From: Pseudomonas fragi
GTDB taxonomy: Bacteria > Pseudomonadota > Gammaproteobacteria > Pseudomonadales > Pseudomonadaceae
NCBI RefSeq assembly: GCF_025426255.1
Contig: NZ_CP104861.1
Location: 744,001-808,000, forward strand
Length of the DNA stretch: 64,000 nucleotides
Reading direction: 5' to 3'
The notes under the pieces were generated by a model. It was not told the DNA's origin, ran no database searches, and was given only the letters and a program-made list of their open reading frames with translations. The stretch's first letter is position 1; the number at the start of each line of letters is the position of its first letter. The position numbers and the translations under genes are program-made. This document shows, piece by piece, positions 33,097 through 41,568 of this stretch.

Positions 33097-35958
33097 ATGC
33101 TCGAGCTCACCATAGAGCAGATTTCCATGGGCCAAACGGCTGTGGACAAGTCTGCGGCGCTGCAATTGCTGGCCGATAAACTGGTTGCCGATGGCTTGGT
33201 GGCCGAAGGTTATCTGAGTGGCTTGCAAGCGCGTGAGGCTCAGGGGTCGACCTTTTTGGGCCAGGGTATCGCCATCCCCCATGGCACACCTGAAACCCGC
33301 GAGCTGGTATTCACCACGGGCGTGCGTCTGCTGCAGTTCCCTGAGGGTGTGGATTGGGGTGATGGCCAGATGGTGTATCTGGCGATTGGCATTGCGGCCA
33401 AGTCCGACGAGCACCTGCGTTTGCTGCAACTGCTGACCCGTGCCTTGGGCGAAACCGATCTGGGCGAAGCTCTGCGCCGTGCCAGTTCTGCCGAAGCCTT
33501 GCTCACATTGCTCCAGGGCGCACCGCAAGAGCTGGCGCTGGATGCGCAGATGATTGGCCTGGGCGTGTCCGCCGATGATTTCGAAGAGCTGGTATGGCGT
33601 GGCGCTCGTCTATTGCGCCAGGCTGATTGCGTGAGCAATGGCTTTGCCGCCGTGCTGCAACAAGTTGATGCGCTGCCGCTGGGCGATGGCCTGTGGTGGC
33701 TGCACAGCGAACAAACGGTCAAGCGTCCGGGGCTGGCGTTTGTAACCCCGGACAAACCGATGCGCTACCTGGGACAGCCGCTGAGCGGCCTGTTCTGCCT
33801 GGCCAGCCTGGGCGAAGCGCATCAGGCCTTGCTTGAGCGCTTGTGTGCGCTGCTGATTGCCGGTCGCGGTCATGAATTGGGCCGGGCCACCAGCCGCCGC
33901 GCGGTGCTCGAAGTGCTGGGCGGTGAGTTGCCGGCTGACTGGCCGAGTGCGCGCATTACCCTGGCCAACGCCCACGGTTTGCATGCGCGCCCGGCAAAAG
34001 TCCTCGCGCAACTGGCGAAGAGTTTTGAGGGTGATATCCGCGTCAGAATCGTCGATGGCCAGGACTCGGCCGTCTCGGCCAAGAGCCTGAGCAAGTTGCT
34101 GAGCCTTGGTGCCCGTCGTGGTCAGGTGCTGGAGTTTGTTGCTGAACCGAGTATCGCCAACGATGCATTGCCCGCGTTGCTGGCTGCGGTTGAGGCGGGT
34201 TTGGGGGAAGAAGTCGAGCCGCTGCCGACCCTGGTCGAAGCGGCGCCGTGCGTGGCCGAAATTGCCACGCTGATCACCGCCCCGGCTGCCGGGAGCGTGG
34301 TTCAGGCCATTGCCGCCTCGCCCGGTATTGCGATTGGTCCGGCCCATATTCAAGTGCTGCAAACCTTCGATTACCCCCTGCGTGGCGAGTCGTCCCTGGT
34401 TGAGCGCGAGCGTCTGCAAAAAGCCTTGGGCGAAGTGCGTCAGGACATCGAAGGCCTGATTTCGCGCAGCCAGTCCAAGGCCATTCGCGAAATTTTTATC
34501 ACTCACCAGGAAATGCTCGACGACCCGGAACTGACCGATGAAGTCGAGTCGCGTCTCAAGCAGGGCGAAAGCGCCGAAGCTGCCTGGATGTCGGTAATCG
34601 AAGCCGCCGCACGCCAGCAAGAGTCCTTGCAGGATGCGCTGCTGGCCGAGCGTGCAGCCGATCTGCGTGATATTGGTCGCCGTGTATTGGCCCAACTGTG
34701 TGGCGTTGAAACCCCAGCCGAACCTGACCAGCCTTATGTGCTGGTGATGGATGAAGTCGGCCCGTCGGACGTGGCGCGCCTCGACCCGGCTCGGGTTGCG
34801 GGGATCTTGACCGCCCGTGGCGGTGCTACCGCCCACAGTGCCATCGTTGCTCGTGCGCTGGGTATTCCGGCCTTGGTTGGTGCGGGCGAAGCGGTGCTGC
34901 TGCTGGCGCCGGGCACTGAACTTTTGATTGATGGCCAGCGCGGCCGTTTGCACGTTTCACCGGATGCCGAAGCGCTACAGCGCGCCACGCAGGAGCGCGA
35001 CAGCCGCGAACAGCGTTTGCTGGCCGCGTCCGCTCAGCGTCATGAACTGGCGGTGACCCAGGATGGCCACGCGGTTGAAGTCTTCGCCAATATCGGCGAA
35101 AGCAAAGGCGTCGCCAGTGCAGTCGAGCAGGGCGCCGAAGGCATTGGTCTGCTGCGCACCGAGCTGATTTTCATGGCCCACTCCCAGGTCCCGGACGAAG
35201 CCACGCAGGAAGCCGAATACCGTCGCGTACTCGACGGTTTGGACGGGCGGCCTCTGGTGGTTCGCACCCTGGACGTGGGCGGCGACAAGCCGCTGCCGTA
35301 CTGGCCAATCGAGAAAGAAGAAAACCCGTTTCTGGGCGTTCGTGGCATCCGTCTTACGTTGCAACGTCCGCAAATCATGGAAAGCCAATTGCGCGCTTTG
35401 TTGCGCTCGGCAGACAACCGCCCGCTGCGCATCATGTTCCCGATGGTCGGCAGCGTGGCCGAATGGCGTGCCGCGCGTGACATGACCGAGCGTCTGCGCC
35501 TGGAAATCCCGGTGGCCGATTTGCAACTGGGGATCATGATCGAAGTTCCGTCCGCCGCTTTGCTGGCGCCGGTTCTGGCCAAAGAAGTGGACTTTTTCAG
35601 CGTCGGCACCAACGACCTGACTCAATACACTCTGGCCATCGACCGTGGTCACCCGACCTTGTCGGCCCAGGCCGACGGTTTGCACCCGGCGGTGCTGCAA
35701 CTGATCGACATCACCGTGCGCGCGGCGCATGCCCATGGCAAATGGGTTGGCGTGTGCGGCGAATTGGCGGCCGACCCACTGGCAGTGCCAATACTGGTCG
35801 GCTTGGGTGTGGATGAGCTGAGCGTGTCGGCGCGCAGCATTCCTGAAGTCAAGGCGCGGGTTCGCGAGTTGAATATGGATCGCCTCAAAACCCTGGCCGC
35901 GCAAGCCTTGAGTGTTGGCAGCCCGGATGAAGTCCGTGCATTGGTGGAGGCGCTCTAA
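33097..35958 (+). CDS. fruB: Fructose PTS multiphosphoryl transfer protein (EIIA-HPr-EI)
   Basis: From ATG 33097 (AAAAGGAGAACGC upstream) the product has 953 residues. Domains: EIIA-Fru at 1-145 with His62 in GIAIPHGTPE; HPr at about 285-370 with His296 in ANAHGLHARPA; enzyme I at about 405-953 with His580 in GGATAHSAIVARALGIPALVG, and the C-terminal PEP-binding barrel with FFSVGTNDLTQYTLAIDRG. It passes phosphate from PEP to FruA and so starts fructose uptake as fructose-1-phosphate. The stop overlaps the fruK start (TAATG). Confidence 0.97.
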   Translation: MLELTIEQISMGQTAVDKSAALQLLADKLVADGLVAEGYLSGLQAREAQGSTFLGQGIAIPHGTPETRELVFTTGVRLLQFPEGVDWGDGQMVYLAIGIAAKSDEHLRLLQLLTRALGETDLGEALRRASSAEALLTLLQGAPQELALDAQMIGLGVSADDFEELVWRGARLLRQADCVSNGFAAVLQQVDALPLGDGLWWLHSEQTVKRPGLAFVTPDKPMRYLGQPLSGLFCLASLGEAHQALLERLCALLIAGRGHELGRATSRRAVLEVLGGELPADWPSARITLANAHGLHARPAKVLAQLAKSFEGDIRVRIVDGQDSAVSAKSLSKLLSLGARRGQVLEFVAEPSIANDALPALLAAVEAGLGEEVEPLPTLVEAAPCVAEIATLITAPAAGSVVQAIAASPGIAIGPAHIQVLQTFDYPLRGESSLVERERLQKALGEVRQDIEGLISRSQSKAIREIFITHQEMLDDPELTDEVESRLKQGESAEAAWMSVIEAAARQQESLQDALLAERAADLRDIGRRVLAQLCGVETPAEPDQPYVLVMDEVGPSDVARLDPARVAGILTARGGATAHSAIVARALGIPALVGAGEAVLLLAPGTELLIDGQRGRLHVSPDAEALQRATQERDSREQRLLAASAQRHELAVTQDGHAVEVFANIGESKGVASAVEQGAEGIGLLRTELIFMAHSQVPDEATQEAEYRRVLDGLDGRPLVVRTLDVGGDKPLPYWPIEKEENPFLGVRGIRLTLQRPQIMESQLRALLRSADNRPLRIMFPMVGSVAEWRAARDMTERLRLEIPVADLQLGIMIEVPSAALLAPVLAKEVDFFSVGTNDLTQYTLAIDRGHPTLSAQADGLHPAVLQLIDITVRAAHAHGKWVGVCGELAADPLAVPILVGLGVDELSVSARSIPEVKARVRELNMDRLKTLAAQALSVGSPDEVRALVEAL

Positions 35959-36899
35959 TGGCCCGCGTTCTGACCATCACCCTCAACCCTGCACTGGATT
36001 TGACTGTGCGCCTTGGGCACCTGCAGCCGGGCGAAGTCAATCGCAGCCCGATGATGCTGACCCATGCCGCAGGCAAGGGGCTGAATGTCGCGCAAGTGCT
36101 GGCTGACCTGGGCCACACGCTGACCGTGAGCGGTTTTCTGGGCGAAGACAATCAGCATGCATTTGACGCATTGTTCAAGCGCCGTGGCTTTGTCGATGCA
36201 TTTATCCGCGTGCCCGGTGAAACCCGCAGCAATATAAAAGTCGCCGAAGACGATGGCCGCGTCACCGACCTTAACGGGCTTGGGCCGCTGGTCAGCCCGC
36301 AGGCACAACAAGAATTACTCGAGACCCTTGAGCGAATTGCCCCCGGCCATGACGCGGTGATCGTGGCTGGCAGCTTGCCGCAAGGGGTCAGCCCAGAGTG
36401 GCTGCACGACCTGCTGCTACGTTTGAAGGCGCTCGGTTTAAAAGTGATTCTGGACACCAGTGGCCAGGCCTTGAAACACGGTCTGGCGGCCGGCCCGTGG
36501 TTGATCAAACCCAATGCCGAAGAACTCAGCGATGCTTTGGGTTGCGATATCAGCAGCCTGGAAGCCCAGATCGCCGCGGCTGGCCGCCTGCAGGCGCAAG
36601 GCGTTGAGCATGTGGTGATTTCCCATGGGGCCGATGGCGTGAACTGGTTCAGCCGCGCACCGGCCTTGCAGGCGTTGCCGCCCAGGGTCAGCGTCGCCAG
36701 TACCGTGGGTGCCGGTGACTCGCTGCTGGCGGGGATGGTTCACGGCTTGCTCAGTGGCCACAGCCCCGAACAGACCTTGCGCACCGCCACCGCCATTGCG
36801 GCCATGGCGGTCACTCAAATCGGTTTTGGTATCAGCGATGCGGCGCACCTGGCGACGCTCGAAAGCGGCGTTAGCGTTCGCCCCCTGACAGAAGAATAA
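35958..36899 (+). CDS. fruK: 1-phosphofructokinase
   Basis: The product has 313 residues, PfkB family. Signatures: TITLNPALDLTV, GKGLNVAQVLADLG and the C-terminal GAGDSLLAGMVHGL with the catalytic Asp. It phosphorylates fructose-1-phosphate to fructose-1,6-bisphosphate. It is coupled to fruB by a one-base overlap and is followed by fruA after 11 bases. Confidence 0.97.
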   Translation: MARVLTITLNPALDLTVRLGHLQPGEVNRSPMMLTHAAGKGLNVAQVLADLGHTLTVSGFLGEDNQHAFDALFKRRGFVDAFIRVPGETRSNIKVAEDDGRVTDLNGLGPLVSPQAQQELLETLERIAPGHDAVIVAGSLPQGVSPEWLHDLLLRLKALGLKVILDTSGQALKHGLAAGPWLIKPNAEELSDALGCDISSLEAQIAAAGRLQAQGVEHVVISHGADGVNWFSRAPALQALPPRVSVASTVGAGDSLLAGMVHGLLSGHSPEQTLRTATAIAAMAVTQIGFGISDAAHLATLESGVSVRPLTEE

Positions 36900-36910
36900 G
36901 AGGGATACAC

Positions 36911-38647
36911 ATGAAATTAGCCATTGTGACGGGCTGCCCCAACGGCATGGTAACCAGCGTGCTGTGCGCCCGTTTGCTCGATGCTGCTGCGCAGCGTCAG
37001 GGCTGGAGCACCAGCGTTGAGGTGTACGACCCCAAGCACCCGGAGCGCCAGTTGTCGGCGGCCATCATCGACGAAGCCGAGTGGGTGCTGCTGGTCAGCA
37101 GCACGCCGCTGGATATGCAGCGTTTTATTGGCAAGCGGGTGTTTCAGAGCACCCCGGCCCAAGCCCTGCAAGATGTAGAAGCGGTATTGCAGCGTGGGGT
37201 CAAAGAAGCTGAAGTCTATGTTGCCCCTGCACCTTCGGCTCAGGTCGAGAGCATAAAGCAGGCGCCTAAAATCGTTGCCGTGACTGCCTGCCCGACCGGC
37301 GTGGCGCACACCTTTATGGCGGCCGAAGCCTTGCAACAAGCGGCCAAGCGTTTGGGCTACGAGCTGCAAGTCGAAACCCAGGGTTCGGTCGGTGCACGCA
37401 ACCCGTTGAGTGCCCAGGCCATCAGCGACGCCGATGTGGTGCTGCTGGCAGCGGATATTGAAGTGCCCACCGAGCGCTTTGCCGGCAAGAAAATTTACCG
37501 CTGCGGTACCGGCATCGCCCTCAAGCAAGCCGAAGCCACACTGAACAAGGCGCTGAGCGAAGGGCGGCAGGAAACTGCTGCGTCGGCCGGCGGGGCACCC
37601 GCCAAGCAGGAAAAGACCGGGGTCTACAAACATTTGCTGACCGGTGTGTCGTTCATGTTGCCGATGGTGGTGGCGGGCGGCCTGCTGATCGCGTTGTCCT
37701 TCGTGTTTGGCATCTCTGCATATAAAGAGCCCGGTACGTTGGCAGCAGCCCTGATGCAGATCGGTGGTGATGCGGCGTTCAAGCTGATGGTGCCGTTGCT
37801 TGCGGGTTACATCGCCTACTCGATTGCCGACCGTCCGGGCCTGGCGCCAGGGATGATCGGTGGTCTGTTGGCGAGTACTTTGGGGGCCGGGTTTATCGGC
37901 GGGATCATTGCCGGGTTTCTTGCGGGCTACTGCGCCAAGGCGATCAATCGCTATGCGCGTCTGCCGCAAAGCCTGGAAGCGTTGAAACCGATTTTGATCA
38001 TCCCTTTGTTTGCCAGCCTGTTTACCGGTCTGGTGATGATTTACGTGGTGGGCAAGCCGGTCGCCGGGATGCTTGAAGGCCTGACTCATTTCCTCGACAG
38101 TATGGGCACCACCAACGCCATCCTGCTGGGTGTGTTGCTGGGCGGCATGATGTGTGTCGACCTTGGCGGGCCGATCAACAAAGCCGCTTATGCGTTCTCG
38201 GTTGGGCTGCTGGCATCGCAAAGTTATGCACCGATGGCCGCTACGATGGCTGCGGGCATGGTGCCGCCGATCGGCTTGGGTATTGCGACCTTCCTGGCCC
38301 GGCGCAAATTTGCTCAGACCGAACGCGAGGCCGGTAAAGCGGCGTTGGTGCTGGGGCTGTGCTTTATCTCTGAAGGTGCGATCCCGTTTGCCGCAAAAGA
38401 CCCGCTGCGGGTGATCCCAGCGAGTATTTTGGGCGGTGCGTTGACGGGCGCACTGTCGATGTACTTCGGCTGCAAACTGATGGCCCCGCACGGTGGTTTG
38501 TTTGTATTGCTGATCCCGAATGCGATCAACCATGCGCTGCTGTACTTGCTGGCAATTGTGGCGGGTAGTTTGTTGACGGCAGTGGTCTATGCGGTGATCA
38601 AACGGCCAGAGCCGGTTGAGATGGCGCTGGAGGCGGTGAAGGCTTAA
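36911..38647 (+). CDS. fruA: Fructose PTS EIIB'BC permease
   Basis: The product has 578 residues. Two EIIB-like domains come first: a degenerate one around Cys9 (VTGCPNGMVTSVL) and the functional one around Cys127 (VTACPTGVAHTFMAAEAL). From about residue 240 the EIIC domain with 9-10 membrane segments follows (GVSFMLPMVVAGGLLIALSF, VLLGGMMCVDLGGPINKAAY, FISEGAIPFAAKDPLRV). It transports and phosphorylates fructose at the inner membrane. Last gene of fruBKA. Confidence 0.97.
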   Translation: MKLAIVTGCPNGMVTSVLCARLLDAAAQRQGWSTSVEVYDPKHPERQLSAAIIDEAEWVLLVSSTPLDMQRFIGKRVFQSTPAQALQDVEAVLQRGVKEAEVYVAPAPSAQVESIKQAPKIVAVTACPTGVAHTFMAAEALQQAAKRLGYELQVETQGSVGARNPLSAQAISDADVVLLAADIEVPTERFAGKKIYRCGTGIALKQAEATLNKALSEGRQETAASAGGAPAKQEKTGVYKHLLTGVSFMLPMVVAGGLLIALSFVFGISAYKEPGTLAAALMQIGGDAAFKLMVPLLAGYIAYSIADRPGLAPGMIGGLLASTLGAGFIGGIIAGFLAGYCAKAINRYARLPQSLEALKPILIIPLFASLFTGLVMIYVVGKPVAGMLEGLTHFLDSMGTTNAILLGVLLGGMMCVDLGGPINKAAYAFSVGLLASQSYAPMAATMAAGMVPPIGLGIATFLARRKFAQTEREAGKAALVLGLCFISEGAIPFAAKDPLRVIPASILGGALTGALSMYFGCKLMAPHGGLFVLLIPNAINHALLYLLAIVAGSLLTAVVYAVIKRPEPVEMALEAVKA

Positions 38648-38661
38648 GACCGCGCCGTCTG

Positions 38662-38735
38662 CTTCGCGGGCAAGCCCGCTCCCTCATTAGTTTTATATCG
38701 ACGCAAACTTGTGGGAGTCGGGCTTGCTCGGGATG
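38662..38735. repeat. REP pair, family B copy 3 (inverted order)
   Basis: CTTCGCGGGCAAGCCCGCTC then CTTGTGGGAGTCGGGCTTGC; the two REP units are of the same type as elsewhere but arranged the other way round. Between fruA and piuB ends. Confidence 0.8.
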
Positions 38736-38792
38736 GCATCACTGCGATGTAACACATACACCGCAGTGTTGTCCCACAATGGATCGGTATCG

Positions 38793-41327
38793 TTAATACA
38801 CATCCCGCCGATAGCGCCCTTGCTCGATCAGTAACTCCACCGCTTCAGCCCCCAGCATATCGATCAGCGCCTGATCCACGCCCGCCGCCATCCCCTGCAA
38901 ACTGCCGCAAATATAGATAGCGGCGCCATCAGCCAGCCACTGGCGCACTTCATCAGCGGCTTCCAGCAAGCGATCCTGTACATAAATCTTCTGCGCCTGG
39001 TCCCGCGAAAATGCCAGATCCAGCCGTGCCAGATCACCACTGGCCAACCAGCCTTGCAACTCATCGCGGCAATAGAAGTCGTGCTCGGCGTTACGCTCGC
39101 CAAAGAACAACCAGTTGCGCTGCTGACCCTGAGCAATTCGGCCCTTGAGCAAGCTGCGCAGCCCCGCCAGCCCTGTGCCATTACCCAGCAGAATCAGTGG
39201 GCAGGGTTCGGCCGGTAGATGGAAGCCGCTATTGCGCCGCACGCGCAGGCTGATAGCCGAACCGACGGCAGCATGTTCAGTGAGCCAGCCCGAACCGATC
39301 CCCAGACTGCCATCATCATGGCGTTCCTGCCGCACGATCAATTGCAGCAAGCCATCTTGCGGGATCGAGGCAATCGAATATTCGCGCATGTTCAGCGGGA
39401 TAAGCGCATCTACCAGGGCCTGGGCGTGCATGCCCACCAGATGGCCGCGATTTTCCGGCAGTTGGCGGCCTGCCAGCGCCTGGGCCAGGGTTTCCTGCAG
39501 GCCATCGAGTTGCACTTGGGTGTCAGCCGATAGGCCCAGGCCTTCAAGGAAATGCTCAACCGCCCAGCTCGAGTGCCGGGGCATGACTTCCACTAGATCA
39601 CCCGGCTGCCACGAGTAGCTTGCGTCGGGCGCGCTGAGCCCCAGCAGGTAAACCCCCGAGCCGCAGCTGTCGGGGTTGAGCAGGAGGCGCTGAGCAAGGG
39701 GCCAGTTGTTGTAGCTCGGCGCCTGCCAGTTGGCTGGTGGCGCTGCGCCAGTGAGTTGGCTGAGCTGTTGCTGCCAGTGATGCAGCGCCTGAGGATCGCC
39801 ACTGTCCACTTGCACCGGGCTAAACAATGACTGCGCACCGCGTTCGCTCAGCCATTGCTGAACCCGTGTCGCAAAACCACAAAAGTTCGGGTATTGGCGA
39901 TCGCCCAGTGCCAGCACCGAATAGTTGAGTGCGTTCAACGCCAAGGGCTGGCCGAGGACTTTGCGTTCAAAGCCGCGTGCGCTGTCGGGTGCTTCGCCAT
40001 CGCCAAAAGTGCTGACCACAAACAGTGCGTTACTGGCCTGTTGCAAGTCGTCTTCACTGAGTGTGGCCAAAGGCTGAACCCGCACCGGCAACCCGGCTGC
40101 CTGCAATTGCCCGGCAGTCTGCCAGGCCAGTTGTTCGGCAAACCCGCTCTGGCTGGCAAAGCCGATCAGCCATGACGGCGCATCGTTGCTTGCGGCGGCA
40201 AAACCCTGGCGTGCCTGTTTGATCTGACGCTTTTTACGGCGCCGGTCCAGGTACAGTAACCAGCCGGTAATAAAGAACAACGGCATGGTCAGGCTGGCGA
40301 TGGTCACCAGAATGCGACCGGTCAGCCCCCAATAGCTGCCCACGTGGAGCGCGTAAATGCTACCGAGTAGTTGCGCCTTGTAACTTTTGTCTTCGTAGCG
40401 ATCATGTTTTTTCACCCGACCTGTGGCCGGGTCAAGGCTGATCATGTTGAACGCACGTTCGTGGGGTGAACTGTTGAGCAGGTAAAACACCGTGGCCGGT
40501 TGCCCGGCCACAGGCGGCATACGTACGTTGTACAGACTCAGCTCTGGCCCGGCAGCTTTCTGGATACTGGCCCAGATCGCGTCATAGTCAGCAACCGGAG
40601 CTGGCCCTGCAGGCCCTGGCTGGCCGCGGCCACCTTTGCGTTGCTCGCTGTTGGGGGTGTCCGAAAACAGCTTTTGCAGGCCCTTGTTGTACCACTCGTA
40701 GGACCACGATAGACCGGTCAGGGCAGCCAGCAGGTAAAAGATCATGCACCAGGTTCCGGCTACGGCGTGCAGGTCCCAATTGAAGCTGCGGCCTTTTTTC
40801 GCCCAGTCCAGGGTCAGCCAGGTGCGCCAGTTCAACGCTTTGCGCGGCCAGCGCAAGTACAGGCCCGAGAGGCAGAAGAAAATCAGCATCAAGGTACAGG
40901 CGCCAGTGATCTGGCGACCGGTTTGGCCCATGGCCAGAAAGCGGTGCAGTTGCAGCATCAGGTCGAAGAAGCCCTGGCCGCTGGCATCGCCTTGGTAGGC
41001 GCCGGTATACGGGTCGACATAACGCAGTTGGCCACGGCGCTCACCCGGTGGTGGGGTGAAGAAGATGCGCGCGGCAGTGCCGCTGTCCACACCCACCCAC
41101 AGCATGGAAACCTGTTTGCCCTCGGTGGCTTCGACCCTGCGCACCAGTTCGGCGGGAGGCAGCACGCCGCTGTCGAGTTTCTCGACCTTGAGCACCGAAG
41201 GGTTGAGCAAGTTCAGCAACTCGTCCTGAAACGACACCGTGGCACCGGTTATCCCCATCAGGGCCAGAACCAGCCCTGCGGTAATCCCGAAAAACCAGTG
41301 CAGCTGAAAAAGTGTTTTCTTAAACAC
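38793..41327 (-). CDS. piuB: PiuB-like fusion: PepSY membrane domain plus flavodoxin/FAD/NAD(P)H reductase
   Basis: The product has 844 residues. The N-terminal 370 residues are a PepSY-associated membrane region with four segments (FFGITAGLVLALMGITGA, GACTLMLIFFCLSGLYL, AGTWCMIFYLLAALTGLSW, RILVTIASLTMPLFFITGWLLYL). A flavodoxin domain follows (about 385-520, with VVSTFGDGEAPDSARGFE and VLALGDRQYPNFCGFA), then a FAD/NADPH domain like sulfite reductase flavoprotein (MREYSIASIP, LGNGTGLAGLRSLL, IYICGSLQGMAAGVD). Context with piuA and piuC suggests that it reduces ferric siderophore or carries electrons across the inner membrane (inference). It matches the arrangement of P. aeruginosa PA4513. 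Confidence 0.85.
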   Translation of the reverse strand: MFKKTLFQLHWFFGITAGLVLALMGITGATVSFQDELLNLLNPSVLKVEKLDSGVLPPAELVRRVEATEGKQVSMLWVGVDSGTAARIFFTPPPGERRGQLRYVDPYTGAYQGDASGQGFFDLMLQLHRFLAMGQTGRQITGACTLMLIFFCLSGLYLRWPRKALNWRTWLTLDWAKKGRSFNWDLHAVAGTWCMIFYLLAALTGLSWSYEWYNKGLQKLFSDTPNSEQRKGGRGQPGPAGPAPVADYDAIWASIQKAAGPELSLYNVRMPPVAGQPATVFYLLNSSPHERAFNMISLDPATGRVKKHDRYEDKSYKAQLLGSIYALHVGSYWGLTGRILVTIASLTMPLFFITGWLLYLDRRRKKRQIKQARQGFAAASNDAPSWLIGFASQSGFAEQLAWQTAGQLQAAGLPVRVQPLATLSEDDLQQASNALFVVSTFGDGEAPDSARGFERKVLGQPLALNALNYSVLALGDRQYPNFCGFATRVQQWLSERGAQSLFSPVQVDSGDPQALHHWQQQLSQLTGAAPPANWQAPSYNNWPLAQRLLLNPDSCGSGVYLLGLSAPDASYSWQPGDLVEVMPRHSSWAVEHFLEGLGLSADTQVQLDGLQETLAQALAGRQLPENRGHLVGMHAQALVDALIPLNMREYSIASIPQDGLLQLIVRQERHDDGSLGIGSGWLTEHAAVGSAISLRVRRNSGFHLPAEPCPLILLGNGTGLAGLRSLLKGRIAQGQQRNWLFFGERNAEHDFYCRDELQGWLASGDLARLDLAFSRDQAQKIYVQDRLLEAADEVRQWLADGAAIYICGSLQGMAAGVDQALIDMLGAEAVELLIEQGRYRRDVY

Positions 41328-41413
41328 AACGACCGCCTTGCTTGCTCAATTGAATGCTTCACGGCGCAGTTTGCCGTGTACGTCATTTATACATTTGTGT
41401 AGCGCCCGGAACA

Positions 41414-41515
41414 TGTAGCCGCTGACGAGGTACGAGGCTGCGATGGGCTGCGCAGCGGCCCCCGTCGGCGGTCCTGCGGCCCGCATCGCAGCCTCGTACC
41501 TCGTCAGCGGCTACA
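41414..41515. repeat. Long palindromic repeat, family A copy 5 (32-bp perfect arms)
   Basis: Arms 41414-41445 and 41484-41515 are perfect reverse complements over 32 bases (outer TGTAGCCGCTGACGAGGTAC). It lies between the piuA terminator and the piuB start, in a tandem rather than convergent gap. Confidence 0.93.
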
Positions 41516-41517
41516 CA

Positions 41518-41548
41518 CAAAAGCCCCGGCCATTGAATGGACGGGGCT
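41518..41548 (-). terminator. piuA terminator
   Basis: On the minus strand AGCCCCG ... CGGGGCT TTTG forms a stem with an inner pairing CCATT/CAATGG and ends in a short T run, 20 bases after the piuA stop. Confidence 0.7.
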
Positions 41549-41568
41549 CTGTTCAGCTCAACTTCGAA

